A DNA stretch of 64,000 nucleotides from positions 1 through 64,000 of the forward strand of contig JAUILN010000019.1 in assembly GCA_030432695.1 (NCBI GenBank), given 5' to 3'. This DNA is from a bacterium (GTDB lineage: Bacteria > Planctomycetota > UBA1135 > UBA2386). Every line of letters begins with the position of its first letter. Positions within the stretch are counted from its first letter, which is position 1. Below the pieces are notes generated by a model. The model was not told the origin of the DNA. It saw only the letters and a list, made by a program, of their open reading frames with translations, and did no database searches. Below, piece after piece: positions 26,779 to 35,565 of this stretch. The translations under genes were made by a program, and so were the position numbers.

Positions 26779-27492
26779 TCAATCCCCGCCCGGCGCAGCG
26801 CCGACCAGCGTGAGTCGGATCGGCCCCAACGAGGCCCGGGTCGCGAAGCTGCAGACCCCGAGCGGCTTCGACAGCTCGACCTCGGGCCGCACCTCCCAGT
26901 CGTGCGCCGCGATCTCGACGTCGCAGATCTGCTCTTCTCCGACGGTGCAGCGGACCCGGCCGTCCGCCACCTCGACCACCACCGCGTGGTCGACGCCGGT
27001 CTCGAAGTAGAGGTACTTCGTGGTCTCGTTCTGCGAGGCGTCCAGGCCATCGAGGCACGACACACCGGTGGTGGCCCCGCCCCAACCGCCGACGACCAAC
27101 GTGGCGTGACCCTCGCGCACCGGAAAGGTCAGCCCGCAGAAGAAGTCGGTGCCCTCGACGCGCCGCGCGACGAGTTCGATGCGGTACTCGTCGCGCGGCA
27201 GCTCGGCCCCGGCCCAGGTCACACCGGTCAGCGGATTGCCGAAGTCGAGGAGCAGGCGTCCTTCCTCGACCGTGACCTCGCCTTCGCCACCGAACACCGT
27301 CGGTTCGAAGTCGCCGAGCGCGCGTCCGTCGAACAGCCAGCTGGCGGTGGGTGCCGGCCGGGACCCGGGCCCCGCCACCTCCGGCATGCCCTCCGGCGCC
27401 GGTGCCGTGGTCTCGGCAGGGGTCGTGCAGGCTGTCGCCGACCACGACATCAGGATCCCGATCAGAGCCACGCAGGGAAGCGGCGTTCGCAT
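26779..27492 (-). CDS. lipoprotein with DUF1080-like beta-sandwich
   Basis: A 237-aa protein. MRTPLPCVALIGILMSWSATAC is a lipoprotein signal with Cys22 as lipidation site. After a Pro/Ala linker, residues about 48-235 (WLFDGRALGDFEPTVFGGEGEVTVEEGRLLLDFG ... EYRIELVARRVEGTDFFCGLTFPV) match the concanavalin-like 3-keto-disaccharide hydrolase/DUF1080 fold common in Planctomycetota. It likely binds a carbohydrate outside the cytoplasm; catalysis is not proven. It converges with the glutaredoxin gene, 12 bp apart. Confidence 0.75.
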   Translation of the reverse strand: MRTPLPCVALIGILMSWSATACTTPAETTAPAPEGMPEVAGPGSRPAPTASWLFDGRALGDFEPTVFGGEGEVTVEEGRLLLDFGNPLTGVTWAGAELPRDEYRIELVARRVEGTDFFCGLTFPVREGHATLVVGGWGGATTGVSCLDGLDASQNETTKYLYFETGVDHAVVVEVADGRVRCTVGEEQICDVEIAAHDWEVRPEVELSKPLGVCSFATRASLGPIRLTLVGAAPGGD

Positions 27493-27700
27493 GGCGCGGG
27501 ATCATCGGGGCCGACGGGGTCGATGGCGAGCACGGACCCGCGCCGAGGCCCTGTCGGGCGTCGAGGATCACCACGCTGTCCCGCACCGCGACACCACGTC
27601 GTCCCGTACGGGGACCGGCCGCTCAAGAAGTCGACACGCCGCACCGATGCACGGAGAGAGCTTTCTTTCCACCACGCCAACAACAGCGAGGACGAGCACG

Positions 27701-29173
27701 GTGAACATCGACCCGATCGCTGCCCCTCAGTCGCAATCTCCTGAGCTGCGCTATGCCTCTCTTCATCGTTCCGTCGAGAACGGTCTCGCCACCGAGCGGA
27801 CCTGGGCGGAGCTACTGGACGTCTGCCTGGTCCTCGGCCGCAACGAGGAGGCGCTGCGCGCCTTCGACTACCTACGCGACCCGAGCCTGAAGCGTCGCAA
27901 GGCCCATCGTCTGCAGGCCGCCGGAATCCGCTGCGAAGCGCTTCGTGAGCCTCCCAAGCCGCGGCCTCGCGCCTCGCAGGTCCATCGACCGCAACCGCGG
28001 GCCCAGGGCGGCGCCGCGCCGCTGCGCGCCGAGGCAGCCGAGATCTTCGGCGACTCCCTTCGCTACCTGTTCCTCGATCATCTTCCGGTCACGCTGATCG
28101 TCGCGACCGTGACCTTCCCGCTACTGATCGGCCTCGGGGGGTTCCTGTCGAGCACCGCCGGCCCTTCGGCGTACTTCGCGCTGTCGTTCCTGGCCCTGGT
28201 GCCGGCGCTGTCGGCGCTCGGCATGGTCGGCGCCCTGGTGCGCCGCGTGCTGCTCGAGTCGGCCCGCGGCCTCGACGACCCACCCGCGATCCCGACCTTC
28301 CCCGAGCTGTGCCGGGAAGCGCTGCGCTTCGGTGGTCACGTAGCAGTGCTGGGCGTCGCACTCCTCGGCCCGGGAATCCTCGGCTTCTTCATCCAGCCAC
28401 TCGGCCTGGTGCTGCCGCTCGCGGCCACCGCGCTCGGCCTGACCGCCCTGCCGATGGCCCTGCTGCTGCGCGAGTTGTCCGGAAACTGGCAGTCGCTCCA
28501 TCCGCAGCACGTGGCGCGTGCGATCCGCCGAGGCGGGCTCCGCTACTTCAAGCTCTGCGGCTTCAGCGCCCTGCTGCTCGCACCGGCGGCCGGCGCCCTG
28601 GCGCTGACCATCGGCTCCGAGCCCTACATGGCGATCTCGGTCGTCGGACCGCTGCTGGTGACTCCGCTGTTCGTGATCGCGCGGATGTTCGGGCATCTGT
28701 GGGCCGACCTGCGCCGCACCGCGCGCGTGCCGGCGGCCAGCAACGAGGCCAGCGGCAACCCCACAGCACGGGCGAGCAACGGCAAGGCCGCGCCGCGCAA
28801 GCAGTCGCTCGGCCGCCTGCACCGTGACGCCGCACATCCCGAAGCGCAGCCGGCGTCGACCCGCCGCGTCGGCGCCGCGAACCCGCTGGTCGGCCACCGT
28901 CCGGAGGTGCCCGGCACCGACCGGGCACGGATGCCGGTCGGCGCAGCACAGCAGGAATCGAGCGGCCGCCGGACCGGTCTTCGGACCCGCGCCGAGGTCG
29001 CTGCGGCAACCAGGGCGCCGTCCGCGGGGACCATCGCAAGCGGGCGTGGCTCGAACCCACCGCGCGCCGGACGTCCGAGCCCCGCGCCGCACGACCCGGC
29101 CTCGATCCCGGGCGCCCGGGTGGTCCGGGGTAACGACCGCCAGCGAATCGGCGCGTCGGCCCGGCGCCGCTGA
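27701..29173 (+). CDS. polytopic membrane protein with basic low-complexity tail
   Basis: A 490-aa protein if it starts at the GTG at 27701, which has GAGGA about 9 nt upstream; an in-frame ATG at 27647 would add 18 residues without a clear ribosome site. Residues 25-75 look like a short helical repeat (TWAELLDVCLVLGRNEEALRAFDYL). About six transmembrane helices follow between residues 130 and 345 (for example LPVTLIVATVTFPLLIGLGGF and AISVVGPLLVTPLFVIARMF). The last 140 residues are Arg/Pro/Ala/Gly-rich and probably disordered and cytoplasmic. I recognise no named family. Confidence 0.65.
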   Translation: MNIDPIAAPQSQSPELRYASLHRSVENGLATERTWAELLDVCLVLGRNEEALRAFDYLRDPSLKRRKAHRLQAAGIRCEALREPPKPRPRASQVHRPQPRAQGGAAPLRAEAAEIFGDSLRYLFLDHLPVTLIVATVTFPLLIGLGGFLSSTAGPSAYFALSFLALVPALSALGMVGALVRRVLLESARGLDDPPAIPTFPELCREALRFGGHVAVLGVALLGPGILGFFIQPLGLVLPLAATALGLTALPMALLLRELSGNWQSLHPQHVARAIRRGGLRYFKLCGFSALLLAPAAGALALTIGSEPYMAISVVGPLLVTPLFVIARMFGHLWADLRRTARVPAASNEASGNPTARASNGKAAPRKQSLGRLHRDAAHPEAQPASTRRVGAANPLVGHRPEVPGTDRARMPVGAAQQESSGRRTGLRTRAEVAAATRAPSAGTIASGRGSNPPRAGRPSPAPHDPASIPGARVVRGNDRQRIGASARRR

Positions 29174-29189
29174 TCCCGGCCCGGGTTGG

Positions 29190-29930
29190 TCAGACGCGCG
29201 GCACGGGACCCTCTGCGCCGGCGACCCGCGCATCGGCGCGGAACCACCACACCGCCGCGTAGGCGAACGGCGTGTCGAGCAGCGCGCACAGCGTCTTGAA
29301 GATCCAGCCGTCGACGATCAGCGCCAGGATCTCGTCGCCCGACCGCTCGCCGTAGAACAGCACCAACACCACCAGCGTGGTGTCCACCAGCTGCGAGGTG
29401 ATGGTCGAGGCGTTGTTGCGAAGCCAGAGGTGCTTGCCGCGCGTGAGGTTCTTCCAGAAGTGGAACAGCTGCACGTCGACCAGCTGCGCCACCAGATAGG
29501 CGGTCATCGAGGCGAGGATCACCCGCCACGCGTTCTGGAACACCTGGCGGTAGGTCTCGCCGTCGACCGGCGAGCCTTCGAGCGCCGGGAACTGGTCGCC
29601 CAGCCACAGCACGCCGAGCACGAACAGCGACGCCACGAAGCCGGTGAGCACCACCTGATTCGCGCGCCGTTTGCCGTAGATCTCCGACAACAGGTCGGTG
29701 ACCAGGAAGGTGACCGGGTAAGGCAGGATCCCGGCCGAGACCTTGAACACGTGGAAGCCGACGTCGACCTCGACGAACTTGTTGGCGATCAGGTTGCAGG
29801 ACACCAGCGCCGCCACGAACAGGCCGCTGAGGACCAGGAACGGGAACGGCACCGCCGCCTCGACCAGCGGTGGGCCCGACTCCGGGTCGAGGAGGGGCGG
29901 CGAGGCGGTCTGGGGGCGGGAATCGTTCAC
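29190..29930 (-). CDS. queuosine precursor transporter, YhhQ/VUT family
   Basis: A 246-aa inner-membrane protein with a GTG start at 29930. The family signature is clear: LVSCNLIANKFVEV, then FPYPVTFLVTD-like segment LPYPVTFLVTDLLSEIYGKR, and later NNASTITSQLVDTTLVVLV and FKTLCALLDTPFAYAAVWW. About six transmembrane helices are visible. YhhQ proteins import 7-deazaguanine precursors for queuosine in tRNA. No queuosine synthesis gene lies in the window. It is divergent from the AtuA-like operon. Confidence 0.88.
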   Translation of the reverse strand: MNDSRPQTASPPLLDPESGPPLVEAAVPFPFLVLSGLFVAALVSCNLIANKFVEVDVGFHVFKVSAGILPYPVTFLVTDLLSEIYGKRRANQVVLTGFVASLFVLGVLWLGDQFPALEGSPVDGETYRQVFQNAWRVILASMTAYLVAQLVDVQLFHFWKNLTRGKHLWLRNNASTITSQLVDTTLVVLVLFYGERSGDEILALIVDGWIFKTLCALLDTPFAYAAVWWFRADARVAGAEGPVPRV

Positions 29931-29997
29931 GGCCGAGGAGGAGCGGAGGGCGGAGGGAGGCTATCTTGGGCCGCTTTCGACATCAGCCAATCCTCCG

Positions 29998-31359
29998 ATG
30001 CGCGACAAGATCCTGATCGCCAACGGCCAGGGCTTCTGGGGCGACTCGATCCTCGGCCCCGTCCGCCTGGTCCGCGAAGGCCCGCTCGACTACCTGGCTC
30101 TCGACTACCTCGCCGAGGTGACGATGAGCATCATGCAGAAGTTGCGGAGCCGCGACCCGGATGCCGGCTACGCGACCGACTTCGTGGCGATGCTCGACCG
30201 GATCCTGCCGGAGGCCCACGAGCGGGGCGTGAAGATCGTCGCCAATGCCGGCGGCGTGAACCCGCGCGCCTGCATGCGAGCGGTCCTCGCCCTCGCCCGC
30301 AGGAAGGGCTGCAAGGGCCTGAAGGTCGGCGTCGTCGAGGGCGACGACATCCTCGAACGCCTCGACGAGATCCTCGCCGCCGGCCACCCGATGACCAACC
30401 TCGACACCGGCGAGCCGCTGTCGACGGTGCGTGACCGGATCCTCAGCGCCAACGTCTACATCGGTGCGCCTGCGGTGGCCGAGTGCCTCGCGGCCGGCGC
30501 CGACATCGTGATCGGCGGTCGGATCACCGATCCGGCCCTGGTCGCCGGGCCGATGCTGCACGAGTTCGGCTGGAGCCTCGACGACCACGACAAGCTGGCC
30601 GCGTCGACGGTCGCCGGCCACATCGTCGAGTGCGGCGCGCAGTGCACCGGCGGCAACTACACCAACTGGCGCGACGTGCAGGGCTGGGCCAACATCGGCT
30701 ACCCGATCATCGAAGCCTGCGCCGACGGCACGTTCCACGTGACCAAGCACGAGGGCACCGGTGGGATGGTCACGCGCGACTCGGTGGTGCACCAGCTGCT
30801 CTACGAGATGGGCGACCCGCGGCGCTACCTCGGCCCCGACTGCACCGCCGACTTCACCAGTGCGGTGGTCGCGCAGGACGGACCCGACCGGGTCAAGGTC
30901 TCCGGCGTGAAGGGCGGCCCCGCCACCGACACCTTCAAGGTCTCGATCTCCTACCACGACGGCTACAAGGCCACCGGCCAGCTCACCGTGTCGGGCCCCG
31001 ACGCGGTCGCCAAGGCGCAGCTCTGCGCCGACATCGTCTTCGATCGGCTCGCGCTCGACGGCGTGACCTTCGAGGACTCGCAGAAGATGGTCGAGTTCGT
31101 CGGCGCGGGCGTCTGCCACGCCGGGATGGTGCCGGCCATCGACCCGCCCGAGGTGGTGCTGCGGCTCGGCGTCCGCGACCACGACAAGGTCAAGGTCAAC
31201 CGCTTCGGCATGGAGATCGTGCCGCTGGTGACCAGCGGGCCGCCCGGGGTCACCGGCTTCGCAGGTGGCCGTCCCAAGGCCACCGACGTGGTCGGCTATT
31301 GGCCGGCGCTGCTCGACAAGGACCTGGTGAAGACCAGCGTCACCGTGGAGGAGGTCTGA
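29998..31359 (+). CDS. AtuA-like protein (DUF1446, catalytic part)
   Basis: A 453-aa protein of the acyclic terpene utilisation AtuA family: KILIANGQGFWGDSILGPVRLV at the start, YLALDYLAEVTMSIM, IVANAGGVNPRACMRAVL, ADIVIGGRITDPALVAGPM, and ARQxTGGNY-like AQCTGGNYTNW. Family members occur in terpene, acyl-CoA or branched-chain degradation loci, but their reaction is not firmly established. The start at 29998 follows a possible -10 box (TATCTT at 29962-29967). It heads an overlapping four-gene operon with its small partner, a phosphate acyltransferase and a DUF952 protein, which suggests acyl-CoA metabolism. Confidence 0.88.
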   Translation: MRDKILIANGQGFWGDSILGPVRLVREGPLDYLALDYLAEVTMSIMQKLRSRDPDAGYATDFVAMLDRILPEAHERGVKIVANAGGVNPRACMRAVLALARRKGCKGLKVGVVEGDDILERLDEILAAGHPMTNLDTGEPLSTVRDRILSANVYIGAPAVAECLAAGADIVIGGRITDPALVAGPMLHEFGWSLDDHDKLAASTVAGHIVECGAQCTGGNYTNWRDVQGWANIGYPIIEACADGTFHVTKHEGTGGMVTRDSVVHQLLYEMGDPRRYLGPDCTADFTSAVVAQDGPDRVKVSGVKGGPATDTFKVSISYHDGYKATGQLTVSGPDAVAKAQLCADIVFDRLALDGVTFEDSQKMVEFVGAGVCHAGMVPAIDPPEVVLRLGVRDHDKVKVNRFGMEIVPLVTSGPPGVTGFAGGRPKATDVVGYWPALLDKDLVKTSVTVEEV

Positions 31360-31673
31360 TGGCGAAGATCCGACTCAGCGAGATCGCGCAGGCGCGGTCC
31401 GGCGACAAGGGCGACGGCAGCAACGTCGGCGTGTTCGTCGCCACTCCCGAGCACTACGAGCTCATCAAGCGCGAGCTGACCACCGACCGGGTGAAGCAGC
31501 ACTTCGCGGGCATCTGCAAGGGCGAGGTGGAGCGCTACGAGCTGCCGAACCTGCTGGCGTTGAACTTCATCCTCCACGACAGCCTCGGCGGCGGCGGCAG
31601 CGCGAGCCTGATCACCGACGCGCAGGGCAAGACCCACGGGCTGGCCTTGCTGCGGATGGAGATCGAAGCGTGA
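31359..31673 (+). CDS. small AtuA-like partner (ferredoxin-fold domain)
   Basis: A 104-aa protein matching the C-terminal domain that is fused to AtuA in other bacteria: IRLSEIAQARSGDKGDGSNVGVFV, RYELPNLLALNFILHDSLGGGGSASL, and QGKTHGLALLRMEI. Here it is a separate gene whose ATG overlaps the stop of the AtuA-like gene (TGATG), so the two are likely made in equal amounts and form a complex. Confidence 0.85.
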   Translation: MAKIRLSEIAQARSGDKGDGSNVGVFVATPEHYELIKRELTTDRVKQHFAGICKGEVERYELPNLLALNFILHDSLGGGGSASLITDAQGKTHGLALLRMEIEA

Positions 31674-32602
31674 GCGACGCGGACTCGCCGCTGCTCCGGA
31701 GCCTGTGGGAACGGGTCCGGCAGCGGCCCCGGCGCATCGCGCTGCCCGAGACCGATGACCCGCGGGTCGTCGAGGCCGCCGAGCAACTCGAAGCACTCGG
31801 CCTCGCGAGGGTGCTGCGCTGCGGCGAGCCCCGCCAGCATCCGGAGTTCGCCGAAGTGGTCGCGCACGCGCACTGCCGCCTCGAGGCCAAGGGCGTGACC
31901 CTGGAGGGCGCCGCGGCACTCTGCGAGAAGCCGGCGTGGTTCGCCGCCGGCCTGGTCGCGCTCGGCCACGCCGACGCCAGCGTCGCGGGTGCCGTGACCG
32001 ACACCGCCCAGGTGCTGCGCGCCGGCATCCGGATGGTCGGCACCGCCAAGAGCATCTCGGTGGTCTCGTCGTTCTTCCTGATGGTCCGCGGGGCTCAGGT
32101 GTTGAGCTTCGCCGACTGCGGCGTGCTCCCCGATCCCGACGCGACCCAGCTCGCCGACGTGGCCTTCGCCACCGCAACCCATCACGCGAAGCTCACCGGC
32201 TCGACGCCGCGTATCGCGTTCCTGTCGTTCTCGACCAAGGGCAGCGCCGAGCACCCGCGGATCGACAAGGTCCGCAACGCACTGGCGATCTTCCAGGAAC
32301 ACCACCCCGGCATCGCCGCCGACGGCGAGCTGCAGCTCGACGCAGCGCTGGTCCCCGAGGTCGGTGCCCGCAAGGCCCCCGACAGCCCGGTCGCCGGCCA
32401 GGCCAACGTCCTGGTGTTCCCCGACCTCGACTCCGGCAACATCGGCTACAAGCTCGCCGAGCGCCTCGGCGGCTTCCGCGCCTACGGCCCGCTGGTGCAG
32501 GGACTGGCGAAGCCGTGCATGGATCTGTCGCGCGGCTGCAGTGCGGCAGACATCGTCGACGTGGCGGTGATCGCGAGTGTGTTGGCGGAGGGCAACCCGT
32601 GA
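31670..32602 (+). CDS. phosphate acetyl/butyryltransferase family enzyme
   Basis: A 310-aa enzyme that exchanges CoA and phosphate on an acyl group (acyl-CoA + Pi to acyl phosphate + CoA). Family blocks are present: GAVTDTAQVLRAGIRMVGTA, SVVSSFFLMV, DCGVLPDPDATQLADVA, SFSTKGSAEHPRIDKV, DGELQLDAALVP, and NVLVFPDLDSGNIGYKL. Length is that of short Pta/Ptb enzymes without the regulatory N-terminal domain. The GTG start overlaps the previous stop (GTGA). No kinase (ackA or buk) is nearby, so the acyl group used is uncertain. The pta symbol is plausible but not proven. Confidence 0.88.
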   Translation: MSDADSPLLRSLWERVRQRPRRIALPETDDPRVVEAAEQLEALGLARVLRCGEPRQHPEFAEVVAHAHCRLEAKGVTLEGAAALCEKPAWFAAGLVALGHADASVAGAVTDTAQVLRAGIRMVGTAKSISVVSSFFLMVRGAQVLSFADCGVLPDPDATQLADVAFATATHHAKLTGSTPRIAFLSFSTKGSAEHPRIDKVRNALAIFQEHHPGIAADGELQLDAALVPEVGARKAPDSPVAGQANVLVFPDLDSGNIGYKLAERLGGFRAYGPLVQGLAKPCMDLSRGCSAADIVDVAVIASVLAEGNP

Positions 32603-32991
32603 CCGCGCCGCATCCCGAGCACGTCTACCACCTCGCCCGCCGCACCGAGTGGGATGCCGCGCAGACCACCGGCGTCTACCGCGGCAGCGACGACGACCGC
32701 CGCGACGGCTTCCTGCACTTCTCGACCGCCGAGCAGATCGTCGAGTCGGCGCGGCGACACCGGCACGGGGAACCGGACCTCTTGCTGCTGCGCGCGCGCA
32801 CCGCGGAACTCGGCGACGCACTGCGCTGGGAACCCTCGCGCGACGGCGCCCTGTTCCCGCACCTCTACGGCGAGCTGCCGGTGGGCTCGGTCGACGCCGT
32901 GGACGCGCTGCCACTCGAGGAGGACGGCTCGCACCGCTTTCCGCCCGAGCTGTCCCAGGGAACACCCTGGGAATCCGACGGACAATCGTAG
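32599..32991 (+). CDS. DUF952 family protein
   Basis: A 130-aa protein with the family features: an N-terminal VYHLARRTEWDAAQTTGVYRG strand-helix, DGFLHFSTAEQI, and LRWEPSRDGALFPHLYGELP. The fold is related to ADP-ribosyltransferase-like small proteins; no function has been assigned. A GTG start overlaps the acyltransferase stop (GTGA), so it closes the AtuA-like operon. Confidence 0.85.
   Translation: MTAPHPEHVYHLARRTEWDAAQTTGVYRGSDDDRRDGFLHFSTAEQIVESARRHRHGEPDLLLLRARTAELGDALRWEPSRDGALFPHLYGELPVGSVDAVDALPLEEDGSHRFPPELSQGTPWESDGQS
32953..32972 (+). terminator. hairpin inside the 3' end of the DUF952 gene
   Basis: TCCCAGGG and CCCTGGGA form an 8-bp perfect stem with the loop AACA. It ends 19 bases before the last base of the stop codon, so the terminator would be built into the coding region. 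No U-tract follows. Confidence 0.45.
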
Positions 32992-33161
32992 GTGAACTGC
33001 GGAAATGCCGGTGGCATGGCTTGGATCGCGCCCGCTCCGACCCAGAATCCGAGGCTGGGCGTCGGCCATCGGGTCGACCAGGTAGCCGGCATCCGAAGCA
33101 TCGGACGGCGGAGCTGAAGGCCGCTCGGGTGGCCGCCCGGCTCGACACAGAGGCAGCTCCC

Positions 33162-34130
33162 GTGCTCCGACAGATCCTCCCCGCCTTCTCCTCGTCAGCA
33201 CGCCACCCCCATTGCGCGACCCAGATCAGCCTGCTGTATCTGGCATGCGGCCTCGTCTACGTCCTCGTGCCGATCCAGGGATCGATCCCAGCGTCGCCAC
33301 TCACCGCGGAACTCGCCGACCGTGCCCTGCTGAAGAGCGGAGCCTTCGTGCTGGTGACCTCGGCGCTGCTGTTCGCCTTGCTCCGGCGCCGCGAGCGGAT
33401 CCTGAGCGGCGCGCTCGCCGATCTCGCGGACCGCGATCGTCGCCTCGCACTGGCGGCCGACCATCATGCCAGGGCGCTCGAAGCGGCGACGGTCCTCCAC
33501 GACCTCAACAACACGCTGCAGGCCTTACTCGGCGCCCTGGACGAGGGAGCGACTCCCAGTGATGCGCGCGCGGCGGACCAGGGCCCGCAGGGTCGGATCT
33601 CGAGTGCCGCCGATGCCTGCCTCGGCCTCGCCCGTGAACTCGGACGGCTGCTGCATGATCGGAACGACGCTCCCACCGAGGAGCTCGACGTCGCGGCACA
33701 CGCGCACAAGATCGAGCGACTGCTGTCGCGGCACGCCGATGGCGCGCAGTGCCAGCTGGAGATCGACGCCGACCTGCACGCGGTCGTCGTGGCCCGCCCC
33801 GCCGATCTGACCCAGATCCTCCTCAACCTGACCCTGAACGCCGCGCAGGCAGCCGGCCCAGGTGGTCGGGTCCGGATCACATGCCGGGCCAGCGAGGAGC
33901 ACATCCACGTCACGGTCGACGACGACGGACCCGGCATCACCGCCGAGGTCGCCGCGAGCCTGTTCCAGCCGGGCGTGTCCACCAAACCCCGTGGCTCGGG
34001 CCTCGGTCTCGTCGCGGTCCGACACGCCGTCGAGCGCATGGCCGGCTCCCTCGCTCACGGTCCGTCGCCGCTCGGCGGCGCACGCTTCGAGGTCTCGCTG
34101 CCGCGTGCCTTGAACCTGTCCGCGGGTTGA
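33162..34130 (+). CDS. membrane sensor histidine kinase
   Basis: A 322-aa protein if started at the GTG at 33162, which has AGAGG 8 nt upstream; another GTG lies at 33129. Two transmembrane helices (about 22-40 and 58-75) enclose a short outside loop of some 20 residues, so it has almost no extracytoplasmic sensor. The H-box is ATVLHDLNNTLQALL with His113; the N-box has Asn226 in LNLTLNAAQAA; G1 is DDDGPGI (254 onward) and G2 is STKPRGSGLGLVAV. All catalytic parts are intact. No response regulator gene is near, so it is an orphan kinase. Converges with the FAD oxidase gene. Confidence 0.88.
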   Translation: MLRQILPAFSSSARHPHCATQISLLYLACGLVYVLVPIQGSIPASPLTAELADRALLKSGAFVLVTSALLFALLRRRERILSGALADLADRDRRLALAADHHARALEAATVLHDLNNTLQALLGALDEGATPSDARAADQGPQGRISSAADACLGLARELGRLLHDRNDAPTEELDVAAHAHKIERLLSRHADGAQCQLEIDADLHAVVVARPADLTQILLNLTLNAAQAAGPGGRVRITCRASEEHIHVTVDDDGPGITAEVAASLFQPGVSTKPRGSGLGLVAVRHAVERMAGSLAHGPSPLGGARFEVSLPRALNLSAG

Positions 34131-34164
34131 GCGGCACTCTCGGACTCGGCCGTGCGCCGGGAAC

Positions 34165-35565
34165 TCACCCTCGCCGACGCAACATCCCGGCGGGATCGAA
34201 GTGCTCGGCGAGCAGCGAGGCGACCGCCTGGACCGGCGCCGCGACGAAGCGCTCGTACCACATCTGGTTGTGCGGCCCCACGCCGTGCTCGGCGCTGAAG
34301 CTGCCGTCGAAGTCCTCGACGCAGGTGGTGTAGACCAGCTCGCGGAGTTCGCCCCACAGCCGCTCGGGATCGCCGTCGACCACCGCGGGATCCCAGACCA
34401 GGTTCAGATGGGTGCCGCCGTCGCCCCAGTGGCCGTAGTCGCAGAAGCGCACGAACGGATGGCTCCGCGCCAGGCGCGCCCGCATCTCGTCGCTGAACTC
34501 CGCCAGCCGCGAGCGCGGCACCGACAGGTCGAAGGCCAACACCTTGCCCTCCTCGCGGAGGCTCTCGGTGATCTGGTGACGGATCGACCAGAAGTCCTCG
34601 CCGCGGCCGACCAGCACGTCGACGAGGCCCTCGCGCGGATCGTCCTCGGCGTGCGCAACCAGCGTCTCCTCGAGCAACGACTCGAGGTCCAGGCGGTCGC
34701 GGTCCAACGTCGAGGACAGCTCGACCAGCACCGCGTAGTCCGGCAGCTCGCCCTGGAACGGCGGACGCAGATTGGCCCCGCGGCGCAGCGTGATCTCCAA
34801 CGCCTCGCGGCCGATCACCTCGAAAGCGGTGAGGAACTCGCCGGTCGACGACTCGAGACCACGCAGCAGATCGAGCGCCGCGGTGCCGTCGCTGGCCGCT
34901 ACGAGCGCCGACGCGGTCTGTCTCGGTCGTGGCGCGAGCTGGACCACCGCGCGGGTGACGATCCCGTAGCGACCCGACGTGCCGACGAACAACTGCGCGA
35001 AGTCGAGCCCGGTGTTGTTCTTCCGGAGCCGGTGCAATCGCCCAGCGAGCGTGCCGTCGGGCAACGCGACCTCGACACCGATCAGATTGCGGCGCACGTC
35101 GCCGTAGCGCAGCAGCCGCGTGCCGCCGGTGTTGGTCACCACCATGCCGCCAACCTGCGGGTCGGCGCCCAGATCGATCGGGAACATCAGCCCGAGCGGC
35201 GCCAACTCCTCGTTGAGCTGACTCAGCAGCACCCCGCCCTCGACCACCGCGACACGATCCACCGGGTCGATCTCGACGATGCGGTTCAGGCGCTCCAAGG
35301 ACACCACCACCTGCTCGCCGCTGGCGTCGGGATTGCTCGCTCCCACCAGGCCGGTGTTGGCGCCGATCGGCTGGACCCGCGCGCCGTGCTCGCCGCAGAT
35401 CCGCAGGCACGTAGCGACCTGCTCGGGCGACGACGGCCAGACCACCGCCATGGCCTCACCCTTGCCGTAGCGCCAGCCGGTCTCGTAGCGCGACCGGTCG
35501 GCCGCGGCGTCCGACACCCGGCCGGCACCGAGCGCCGTGCGTAGCGCGTCGAGCAGCGCGCTCAC
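34165..35565 (-). CDS. FAD-binding D-2-hydroxyacid dehydrogenase (GlcD/D2HGDH type)
   Basis: A 466-aa flavoprotein. The FAD-binding PCMH domain has VQPIGANTGLVGASNPD, VVEGGVLLSQLNEEL, and NTGGTRLLRYGDVRRNLIG; the C-terminal FAD-oxidase domain has FCDYGHWGDGGTHLNLV and SFSAEHGVGPHN. Members oxidise D-lactate, glycolate or D-2-hydroxyglutarate. The GTG start at 35565 overlaps the stop of a 2-oxoadipate dioxygenase-like gene (GTGA). Since that enzyme's product would be D-2-hydroxyglutarate, I infer that this protein turns it into 2-oxoglutarate. The general family is certain; the substrate is inferred. Confidence 0.9.
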   Translation of the reverse strand: MSALLDALRTALGAGRVSDAAADRSRYETGWRYGKGEAMAVVWPSSPEQVATCLRICGEHGARVQPIGANTGLVGASNPDASGEQVVVSLERLNRIVEIDPVDRVAVVEGGVLLSQLNEELAPLGLMFPIDLGADPQVGGMVVTNTGGTRLLRYGDVRRNLIGVEVALPDGTLAGRLHRLRKNNTGLDFAQLFVGTSGRYGIVTRAVVQLAPRPRQTASALVAASDGTAALDLLRGLESSTGEFLTAFEVIGREALEITLRRGANLRPPFQGELPDYAVLVELSSTLDRDRLDLESLLEETLVAHAEDDPREGLVDVLVGRGEDFWSIRHQITESLREEGKVLAFDLSVPRSRLAEFSDEMRARLARSHPFVRFCDYGHWGDGGTHLNLVWDPAVVDGDPERLWGELRELVYTTCVEDFDGSFSAEHGVGPHNQMWYERFVAAPVQAVASLLAEHFDPAGMLRRRG

